Shown here: piece after piece, positions 5,751 through 11,619 of the stretch
Layout: each line of letters opens with the position of its first letter
Numbering within the stretch: the stretch's first letter is position 1
Assembly: GCA_900551225.1 (NCBI GenBank)
Contig: URUZ01000144.1
Span: forward strand, 1-11,619
DNA length: 11,619 bases
Direction: 5' to 3'
Origin: an uncultured Clostridium sp.
Lineage (GTDB): Bacteria; Bacillota; Clostridia; Lachnospirales; Lachnospiraceae
The notes under the pieces: generated by a model
What the model was told of the DNA's origin: nothing
Database searches by the model: none
The model's input: the letters and a program-made list of their open reading frames with translations, nothing else
Made by a program: the position numbers and the translations under genes

Positions 5751-8082
5751 GCTGCTCTTCTCCTTCCTGGGGCACCAGCGCTTCCCTCAGCACCTGCTCC
5801 ATATCCTTCACATAGACGATCTCCAGTCCCCTGGTGATCTCCTTTGACAGCTCGGCCATATCCGGCCGGTTCTTGTCCGGCACCAGCACCTTGCTGATGC
5901 GGGCCATTCTGGCTGCCAGAATCTTCTCCTTCAAGCCTCCGATGGGCAGCACACGGCCTCTCAGGGTGATCTCCCCCGTCATGGCCACCTTGGCCAGCAC
6001 CTTCTTGTCAGTCACCGCAGACAGCATGGCCGTGGCCATGGTGATGCCCGCAGAGGGGCCGTCCTTGGGCACCGCGCCCTCGGGTATATGAATGTGAAGA
6101 TCATGCTTTTCAAAATAGTCATCCCCCACCTGGTAGGCAGGGCACACGGAACGCACATAGGACAGGGCCGTCTGGGCGGACTCCTTCATCACATCCCCCA
6201 TCTGGCCGGTCATCATCAGCTGGCCCTTGCCGGGCATCACATTGACCTCTATCTGCAGGGTGTCTCCGCCCACGCTGGTCCAGGCCAGTCCCCGGACAAT
6301 GCCCACCTCGTCCTCCTCATTGGCCGACTCAAAGGTGATCTTCTCCTTGCCCAGATATTTCTCCAGGGTATTCTCCGTGATCCGGATGGAATTCTTCTTA
6401 TCTTCCAGGAATTCCCTGGCAGCCTTCCGGCAAATATCACCGATGCGCCGCTCCAGGTTGCGGACTCCCGCCTCCCTGGTGTAGTTGTGAATCATCTTCA
6501 TCAGGCTTTTATCCGTAAATGACACCTGGCCGCCGGTAAGTCCGTTGCGCTCCAGCTGCTTGCCCACCAGATAGTCCTTGGCAATGTGGAATTTCTCATT
6601 CTCCGTGTAGCTGTTGACCTCGATCAGTTCCATACGGTCCAGCAGAGGACCAGGAATGGTCTGGGTTGTGTTGGCCGTGGCGATAAAGAGCACCTGGGAC
6701 AGGTCAATGGGCTGTTCCACATAGTGGTCCCTGAACTTGATGTTCTGCTCACTGTCCAGCACCTCCAAAAGTGCGGAGGAGGTGTCCCCCTTGTAGTCGC
6801 TGCTGACCTTGTCTATCTCATCCAGCAGCATCAGCGGGTTGCAGACCCCTGCCTGGCGCAGGCCCTCCACAAGACGGCCCGGCATAGCTCCCACATAGGT
6901 CTTTCTGTGGCCGCGGATCTCCGCCTCATCCCGCACGCCTCCCAGGCTGATGCGCACGTACTTTTTGCTCAGCGCCCTTGCCACTGAACGGGCGATGCTG
7001 GTCTTGCCGGTTCCCGGAGGTCCGACCAGACAGATAATGGGGCTGGTGCCCTTCTTGGTCAGTGTCCGCACAGCCAGATATTCCAGGATGCGCTCCTTCA
7101 CCTTGTCCAGGCCGTAGTGGTCCTCGTTTAAGATCTGGGCCGCGTGTTTTAAGTCCTCATTGTCCTTGGAGACCTTCTTCCAGGGCAGCTCCAGCAGGGT
7201 CTCGATGTAAGTGCGCAGCACGTTGGCCTCCTGGCTTCCTGCCGGCATGTTCTTAAAACGGTCGATCTCCTTCTTCAGCTTCTCCTTGGTCTCCCTGTCT
7301 GCCTTCAGCTGTCCCAGCTTCTTCAGGTACTCGTCCGCGTCTGACATGGTATTGTCCTCGCCCAGCTCCTGACGGATCACCTTCATCTGTTCCCTGAGAA
7401 TGTATTCCTTCTGGTTCTTGTCAATATCAGCCTTCACCTTTTCCTGGAATTCCTTTTTGATCCGGTAGATCTCCATCTCCGACAGCAGCGTGCGCAGAAC
7501 CACCTCATACCGCGCTTCCAGGGTTGTGCTCTCCAGCACGCCCTGGCGCACTGTGTAATCCCAGGGAAGCTGGATGACGATCTGGTCCAACAGCTCGTCC
7601 AGCTGGTCAATAATCCGCAGCCCGGGCAGGATCTCCTTGGAGAATTTCAGGTTCTCCATGCCATAGGCTTCTAATTTATCTTTTACGATCCGCAGCATGG
7701 CCTCCCTGGTCAGCCCGTCCAAATCCGTATCTTCCGTATCTATAATGCCAATCTGCCCAATCAGGGCCGGTTCCTCGCTGTCAAAGCAGAACAGTTCCGC
7801 CCGTTCCAGCCCCTCCACCAGCACGCGGACCAGCTTGCCCGGCAGCTTCACCAGCTGCTTAACCACAGCCACTGTCCCCACCTGAAACAGGTCGTTAATA
7901 TCAGGTTCCGCCACCTCGGGATGCTTCTGAGCCACCAGAAATACCTTCTGGTCCCCGATCATGGCCTTCTCAACCGCCGCTACAGACCGCGGCCTGGTGA
8001 TGTCAAAATGCATCACCATCTTGGGCAGTATGGTCAGCCCCCGTAATGCCACCACAGGCATTGTCATGATTTGTTCATCCAT
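5740..8082 (-). CDS. lon: ATP-dependent protease Lon (LonA type)
   Basis: A 780-residue cytosolic serine protease of the AAA+ class that degrades misfolded and regulatory proteins. Order of domains: N-terminal substrate domain (residues about 8-200, beginning PVVALRGLTILPKMVMHFDI), coiled-coil helical region (about 205-300), AAA+ module with Walker A GPPGTGKT at 354-361 and Walker B LLDEID with Asp421/Glu422, then the C-terminal protease domain. The Ser-Lys dyad is Ser677 in PKDGPSAG and Lys720 in GGLKEKIL, matching B. subtilis LonA numbering. I start at ATG 8082 because GAGGTGA at 8088-8094 sits 5 bases upstream; a longer frame to 8139 would use TTG and add residues unlike the family. It lies 118 bp after clpX and overlaps engB by 11 bp. 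No CtsR or CIRCE box is visible upstream. Confidence 0.97.
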   Translation of the reverse strand: MDEQIMTMPVVALRGLTILPKMVMHFDITRPRSVAAVEKAMIGDQKVFLVAQKHPEVAEPDINDLFQVGTVAVVKQLVKLPGKLVRVLVEGLERAELFCFDSEEPALIGQIGIIDTEDTDLDGLTREAMLRIVKDKLEAYGMENLKFSKEILPGLRIIDQLDELLDQIVIQLPWDYTVRQGVLESTTLEARYEVVLRTLLSEMEIYRIKKEFQEKVKADIDKNQKEYILREQMKVIRQELGEDNTMSDADEYLKKLGQLKADRETKEKLKKEIDRFKNMPAGSQEANVLRTYIETLLELPWKKVSKDNEDLKHAAQILNEDHYGLDKVKERILEYLAVRTLTKKGTSPIICLVGPPGTGKTSIARSVARALSKKYVRISLGGVRDEAEIRGHRKTYVGAMPGRLVEGLRQAGVCNPLMLLDEIDKVSSDYKGDTSSALLEVLDSEQNIKFRDHYVEQPIDLSQVLFIATANTTQTIPGPLLDRMELIEVNSYTENEKFHIAKDYLVGKQLERNGLTGGQVSFTDKSLMKMIHNYTREAGVRNLERRIGDICRKAAREFLEDKKNSIRITENTLEKYLGKEKITFESANEEDEVGIVRGLAWTSVGGDTLQIEVNVMPGKGQLMMTGQMGDVMKESAQTALSYVRSVCPAYQVGDDYFEKHDLHIHIPEGAVPKDGPSAGITMATAMLSAVTDKKVLAKVAMTGEITLRGRVLPIGGLKEKILAARMARISKVLVPDKNRPDMAELSKEITRGLEIVYVKDMEQVLREALVPQEGEEQHGN

Positions 8083-8087
8083 ACTTT

Positions 8088-8094
8088 TCACCTC
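8088..8094 (-). promoter_or_regulatory. Ribosome binding site fixing the lon start
   Basis: GAGGTGA on the minus strand, 5 bases before ATG 8082. It supports the 780-residue Lon over the in-frame TTG extension at 8139. Confidence 0.75.
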
Positions 8095-8113
8095 AGATTT
8101 CCATGTATCTTTA

Positions 8114-8188
8114 AATGGCCGCTGCAAGGGTGTATACAACCACGCATCCTGACGGATTCTGGCTTATATCCGGTTCGCAACGGCCATT
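8114..8188. repeat. 12-bp inverted repeat with 51-base loop in the clpX-lon gap
   Basis: AATGGCCGCTGC (8114-8125) and GCAACGGCCATT (8177-8188) form inverted arms matching at 11 of 12 positions. In the minus-strand RNA the remaining position is a U-G pair, so the stem would be continuous. The element fills most of the 118-bp gap and ends 20 bases upstream of the lon ribosome site. No U-run follows, so it is not a classical terminator. The loop contains a smaller ATCC-GTCA-GGAT hairpin on the minus strand. It could be a leader structure, a processing site or a protein-binding site; I cannot tell which. Confidence 0.55.
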
Positions 8189-8200
8189 ATTTATCTTGTA

Positions 8201-9517
8201 TTATGCAATTTCTCCGGTCTTATTGTCACCCCGAAGCCGTTCCCCGCGGCTTTTTCTCGGCCCTGCGGGCACATCCCGGTATATCAGCTCCGGCTGTGCA
8301 TTCTTCTCCACCACGTCCTTGGTGATGGTGCAGATGCCAATGGTTTCATCTGACGGAATCTCATACATCAGCTCCATCATCACCGACTCGATAATTGACC
8401 GCAGGCCTCTGGCACCGATCTTCCGGTCCACAGCCAGCTGGGCAATTGCCTCCAGCGCGTCAGGAGTGAATTCCAGCTTCACATTGTCAAGCTCGAACAG
8501 CTTCTGATACTGCTTAGTCAGCGCGTTCTTGGGCTCGGACAGAATCCGTGACATTGCTTCCTTGGTCAGGGATTCCAGGGATACCATCACCGGCACGCGG
8601 CCGATGAACTCGGGGATCAGCCCGAACTTGGTCAGATCCTTTGGCTCCACTTTCCTGAGAAGCTCATCAATATTCAAGTTGTTGCGGTCCGCAACCTCAG
8701 CGTTAAATCCGATGGAACCAACGCTGATCCGGCTTTCCACAATCTTCTCCAGCCCGTCAAATGCACCGCCGCAGATAAAGAGAATGTTGGTTGTGTCAAT
8801 CTGCAGCAGCTCCTGGTGGGGATGCTTTCTCCCGCCCTGGGGCGGAACACTGGCAACCGTGCCTTCCAGAATCTTCAAAAGGGCCTGCTGTACGCCCTCG
8901 CCGGACACGTCCCTGGTAATGGACACATTCTCGGACTTCTTGGTAATTTTATCAATCTCATCGATGTAAATGATGCCGTATTCTGCTCTGGGTATATCAT
9001 AATCTGCTGACTGAATCAGCTTCAGCAGGATGTTCTCCACATCCTCGCCCACATATCCTGCCTCTGTCAGCGCCGTAGCGTCCGCAATGGCGAAGGGCAC
9101 ATTCAGAATCTTGGCCAGCGTCTGAGCCAGGTAGGTCTTGCCGGAACCGGTGGGTCCCACCATCAAAATATTGCTCTTCTGCACATCCACATCCATGTGC
9201 TGGCAGGCGGTAACACGTTTGTAATGATTGTACACCGCTACGGAGAGAACTTTTTTCGCTTCATCCTGTCCGATTACATATTCGTCCAGGAAGCTCTTGA
9301 TCTCCTTGGGCTTTAACAGCCGGATGTCTGAGAGACCCGGTGTTTCCTCATCGGTGCTGCCTTCCAGCTCCTCTTCCAGAATCTCCGAGCACAGCTCGAT
9401 GCACTCATCACAGATATAGACATTGTTGTTGCCAGCTCCGGCTATCATCTTACGCACCTGATCCTGTGTTCTCCCACAGAAAGAGCAGCGGATCGTGTCA
9501 TCTGTCCTAATTGGCAT
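8201..9517 (-). CDS. clpX: ATP-dependent Clp protease ATP-binding subunit ClpX
   Basis: A 438-residue AAA+ unfoldase that recognises substrates and feeds them to ClpP. The N-terminal zinc-binding domain has Cys11, Cys14, Cys36 and Cys39. The AAA+ module follows: Walker A GPTGSGKT at 121-128, pore loop GYVGED, Walker B with Asp186/Glu187 in YIDEIDKI, the RKH loop in GGRKHPHQE, the ClpP-docking IGF loop at 269-271, and the sensor-2 arginine in IGARGLR. Length and spacing match the family. The start at 9517 has a modest TTAGGT ribosome site 6 bases upstream, and a start here places the zinc finger ten residues in, as usual. It begins 47 bp after the clpP stop with no terminator between, so the two are probably one transcript, giving a matched ClpXP protease. 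Nothing suggests damage. Confidence 0.98.
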   Translation of the reverse strand: MPIRTDDTIRCSFCGRTQDQVRKMIAGAGNNNVYICDECIELCSEILEEELEGSTDEETPGLSDIRLLKPKEIKSFLDEYVIGQDEAKKVLSVAVYNHYKRVTACQHMDVDVQKSNILMVGPTGSGKTYLAQTLAKILNVPFAIADATALTEAGYVGEDVENILLKLIQSADYDIPRAEYGIIYIDEIDKITKKSENVSITRDVSGEGVQQALLKILEGTVASVPPQGGRKHPHQELLQIDTTNILFICGGAFDGLEKIVESRISVGSIGFNAEVADRNNLNIDELLRKVEPKDLTKFGLIPEFIGRVPVMVSLESLTKEAMSRILSEPKNALTKQYQKLFELDNVKLEFTPDALEAIAQLAVDRKIGARGLRSIIESVMMELMYEIPSDETIGICTITKDVVEKNAQPELIYRDVPAGPRKSRGERLRGDNKTGEIA

Positions 9518-9564
9518 ACTATACCTAACCTTTCATTCCATTCAAATTGACTGGCCGCAGTTCA

Positions 9565-10146
9565 TCAGTGGTTGGTGATGATCTGATCCACAAGGCCGTA
9601 ATCCAGCGCCTCGGCAGCGGACATGTAGTAATCGCGCTCTGTGTCGCGCTCAATCACATCCAGGGGTTTGCCTGTGTTGGCAGCCAGAATTTCATTCAAC
9701 TTGCGTCTTGTCTTTAAAATGTTCTCGGCAGCAATCCGGATCTCTGTTGCCTGGCCCTGGGCTCCGCCTGAGGGCTGATGGATCATGATCTGGGAATTGG
9801 GCAGCGCGAAACGCTTGCCTTTGGCTCCGCCGGAGAGCAGGAATGCTCCCATACTGGCAGCCATGCCGATACAGATGGTGGATACATCGCTCTTGATATA
9901 ATTCATGGTGTCATAGATAGCGAATCCCGCGGTCACCGATCCGCCGGGGCTGTTGATATACAGATTGATGTCCTTGCCCGGGTCCTCAGACTCCAGAAAC
10001 AGCAGCTGGGCCACAATCAGGCTTGCCGATACATCGTTCACATCCTCGCCGAGGAAAATGATCCGCTCTTTTAACAGCCTGGAGTAGATATCGTAGGAAC
10101 GCTCTCCACGGCTGGTCTGTTCAATGACATAAGGTACTAAACTCAT
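9565..10146 (-). CDS. clpP: ATP-dependent Clp protease proteolytic subunit ClpP
   Basis: A 193-residue serine peptidase that forms the double heptameric barrel degraded into by ClpX (and ClpA/C-type partners elsewhere in the genome). The catalytic triad is exactly at family positions: Ser98 in GMAASMGAF, His123 in MIHQPSGG, Asp172 in ERDTERDYYM. The oxyanion/substrate strand INSPGGSV is at 65-72. The protein starts MSLVPYVIEQTSRGER, the usual processed-or-nearly-so N-terminus. ATG 10146 is chosen because a perfect AGGAGG lies 8 bases upstream; an in-frame GTG at 10227 would add 27 residues without family resemblance. It lies 110 bp after tig and 47 bp before clpX. I see no terminator, CIRCE or CtsR box in the tig-clpP gap. 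Confidence 0.98.
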   Translation of the reverse strand: MSLVPYVIEQTSRGERSYDIYSRLLKERIIFLGEDVNDVSASLIVAQLLFLESEDPGKDINLYINSPGGSVTAGFAIYDTMNYIKSDVSTICIGMAASMGAFLLSGGAKGKRFALPNSQIMIHQPSGGAQGQATEIRIAAENILKTRRKLNEILAANTGKPLDVIERDTERDYYMSAAEALDYGLVDQIITNH

Positions 10147-10154
10147 AAACTGAT

Positions 10155-10160
10155 CCTCCT
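10155..10160 (-). promoter_or_regulatory. Ribosome binding site fixing the clpP start
   Basis: A perfect AGGAGG on the minus strand, 8 bases before ATG 10146. It decides for the 193-residue ClpP and against the upstream GTG at 10227. The rest of the 110-bp tig-clpP gap shows no convincing promoter or terminator. Confidence 0.85.
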
Positions 10161-10256
10161 GTCTGTCCGTCTTGCTAATTATTTGCTCATAAAACCAAGG
10201 AGACTCCCAGCAGGCCATACCGGACACTAAGAATCCCCTTGCTTCTTGCGTACTGA

Positions 10257-11543
10257 CTATACCAGCTTAGCCTCTGCCACCAGGAAGTCAACTGCTTCCT
10301 GAACAGCCAGGTCTTCCTTCAGCTGGTCTTTATCCTGTTCGCTCATATAGTTCTTTAATTTGTCAGCTTCCATCTGATAGGAAGCAGCCATCTTCTCAAT
10401 CTCTTCGTCCAGTCTCTCATCAGATACCTGGATGTTCTCCTGCTTAACGATGGTCTCCAGCACCAGTCTGGTCTGGATGCGCTTCACAGCCTGAGGACGG
10501 GCCTGGCTCTTCATCTGCTCTAAATCCATGCCGGTGTACTTCATGTACATGTCAAGGGATAAGCCCTGGCTCTGCATTCTGCGCGCGGTATCCTGCATCA
10601 TGTTCTCCACCTGTCCGTCGATCATTCTCTCAGGAATCTCCATGGAGGAGGCTTCTACTACTTTATCCACAACGCGGTTCTCATTCTCGGTAGCAGCTTC
10701 CTTCTGTTTCTTCTCGGAAAGCTTTGCCTCAATATCCTTTTTGTATTCATCCAGAGTGTCAAATTCGGAAACTTCCCCTGCAAACTCATCGTTTAACTCA
10801 GGCAGTTCTTTCACTTTGATCTCTTTTACGGTAACCTTGAAGGTAGCGGGCTTGCTGGCTAGTTCTGTGGCATGGTACTCAGCAGGGAAGGTAACATTTA
10901 CTTCGCAGGCTTCGCCGACGCTCTTGCCGATCAGCTGCTCCTCAAAGGTATCGATGAATGAGTGGGAGCCAATGGTAAGAGGATAGTCGGAAGCCTTGCC
11001 GCCGTCAAACTGCTTGCCGTCCACATAGCCGTCGAAATCGATCACTACCTGGTCGCCGTCGGCAACAGGCCTGTCCTCGATGGACAGCAGTCTTGCGTTC
11101 TGCTCCTGCACCTTCTTTAACTCAGCTGCGATGTCCTCTTCCTTCACGGAAGCGTCTGCCTTCTCTACCTCAATGCCCTTGTACTGGCCCAGGGTAACTT
11201 CCGGCTTCACTGCAACTGTTGCTGTATAAATAAAGGTCTTGCCCTTCTCGATCTGCTCAATGCTGATCTCAGGTCTGGATACGATGTCCAGTCCGCTCTC
11301 CTTCATGGCGTCTGCATAGGTCTCATTGATGGCCTCGTCAGCTGCATCCTCATAGAATACGCCGACTCCGTACATCTTCTCAATCATTGCCTGAGGCGCT
11401 TTGCCCTTACGGAAACCTGGGATGTTGAATTTGTTCTTATTCTTATTGAAAGCCTTCTTGATTGCGCCTCCAAACTGCTCTGCCGGTACTTCTACAGTCA
11501 GCTTTGCCATGTTTTTCTCTAATTTTTCTACTTGTAAACTCAT
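10257..11543 (-). CDS. tig: Trigger factor, ribosome-associated chaperone and prolyl isomerase
   Basis: A 428-residue chaperone that binds at the ribosome exit tunnel and shields nascent chains. The N-terminal ribosome-binding domain carries the signature GFRKGKAP at residues 43-50, with Phe44/Arg45 in the docking loop. The FKBP-type PPIase domain spans about 161-246 (DQVVIDFDGYVDGKQFDGG, then PLTIGSHSFIDTFEEQLIG). The remainder, about 250-428, is the helical C-terminal substrate-holding arms domain. Length is typical. The start at ATG 11543 has AAGGAGG at 11554-11560, 10 bases upstream. It is the first gene of the tig-clpP-clpX-lon-engB series, with its own probable promoter at the window edge. 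The chaperone and the ClpXP and Lon proteases handle the same pool of new or damaged proteins, which fits their grouping. Confidence 0.98.
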   Translation of the reverse strand: MSLQVEKLEKNMAKLTVEVPAEQFGGAIKKAFNKNKNKFNIPGFRKGKAPQAMIEKMYGVGVFYEDAADEAINETYADAMKESGLDIVSRPEISIEQIEKGKTFIYTATVAVKPEVTLGQYKGIEVEKADASVKEEDIAAELKKVQEQNARLLSIEDRPVADGDQVVIDFDGYVDGKQFDGGKASDYPLTIGSHSFIDTFEEQLIGKSVGEACEVNVTFPAEYHATELASKPATFKVTVKEIKVKELPELNDEFAGEVSEFDTLDEYKKDIEAKLSEKKQKEAATENENRVVDKVVEASSMEIPERMIDGQVENMMQDTARRMQSQGLSLDMYMKYTGMDLEQMKSQARPQAVKRIQTRLVLETIVKQENIQVSDERLDEEIEKMAASYQMEADKLKNYMSEQDKDQLKEDLAVQEAVDFLVAEAKLV

Positions 11544-11575
11544 TGTATGGGTTCCTCCTTAAAATATATGTGGTT

Positions 11576-11594
11576 CGCCCATATCCAGAGGGCG
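11576..11594 (-). other. Small hairpin in the tig leader
   Basis: CGCCC (11576-11580) and GGGCG (11590-11594) form a 5-bp stem with a 9-base loop. It lies between the predicted tig transcription start (about 11605) and the ribosome site. It is short and may be incidental. Confidence 0.3.
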
Positions 11595-11611
11595 CTACAC
11601 TTCAATTTACC

Positions 11612-11617
11612 ATTATA
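11612..11617 (-). promoter_or_regulatory. Probable -10 box of the tig promoter
   Basis: Consensus TATAAT on the minus strand, followed by GG, about 70 bases upstream of the tig ATG. The -35 would lie outside the window, so the promoter cannot be confirmed. A start near 11605 would give a leader of about 60 bases. Confidence 0.5.
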
Positions 11618-11619
11618 GC

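Noticed and set aside
8083..8139. N-terminal extension of Lon starting at TTG 8139
   Set aside because: No ribosome site there, residues unlike Lon, and a good GAGGTGA precedes ATG 8082. The extension also runs through one arm of the inverted repeat.
10147..10227. N-terminal extension of ClpP starting at GTG 10227
   Set aside because: The 27 extra residues do not resemble ClpP, and a perfect AGGAGG is placed before ATG 10146, which gives family length and catalytic numbering.
10147..10256. Possible clpP promoter around an A+T-rich TAATTA in the tig-clpP gap
   Set aside because: No acceptable -35 lies 16-18 bp upstream of TAATTA or of the nearby TTATGA, so it is not listed.

Overview
The window looks like chromosomal core DNA of a clostridial Firmicute. 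A Lachnospiraceae genome is most likely, perhaps the Enterocloster/Hungatella side of the family. The evidence is the clostridial order tig-clpP-clpX-lon-engB, a gene matching DUF4364, and a DUF5716/DUF5717 gene pair that I associate with Lachnospiraceae. The genus is an inference from gene content and the fairly G+C-rich codon use. I see no transposase, phage gene, tRNA, rRNA, CRISPR array or sign of recent transfer.

Right part (about 5.1-11.6 kb, all on the minus strand, read right to left): trigger factor (tig), the ClpP peptidase, the ClpX unfoldase, the Lon protease and the ribosome-assembly GTPase EngB. Each has the motifs and length of a working protein. Spacing is 110 bp (tig-clpP), 47 bp (clpP-clpX), 118 bp (clpX-lon) and an 11-bp overlap (lon-engB). 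A near-consensus -10 box upstream of tig sits at the window edge. The clpX-lon gap holds a long-armed inverted repeat. Nascent-chain folding, two ATP-dependent proteolysis routes and ribosome biogenesis are thus encoded together.

Middle (about 4.4-5.1 kb): one plus-strand gene, a DUF4364 protein with a likely winged-helix N-terminus. It converges on engB across a shared hairpin terminator. It diverges from the DUF5717 gene across a 151-bp spacer with two overlapping promoters, one perfect 16-bp palindrome and one imperfect palindrome.

Left part (1 to about 4.4 kb, minus strand): a 1196-residue DUF5717 protein followed 14 bp later by a DUF5716 protein cut by the window edge. The DUF5716 N-terminus resembles a divergent actin/Hsp70-type ATPase. 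The DUF5717 protein looks like beta-sandwich modules flanking a long helical-repeat body. This uncharacterised pair, with its possible DUF4364 regulator, is the least understood and most interesting part of the window.

No stretch longer than 300 bases lacks a gene. The gaps without a named element (tig-clpP and clpP-clpX) show only ribosome binding sites.
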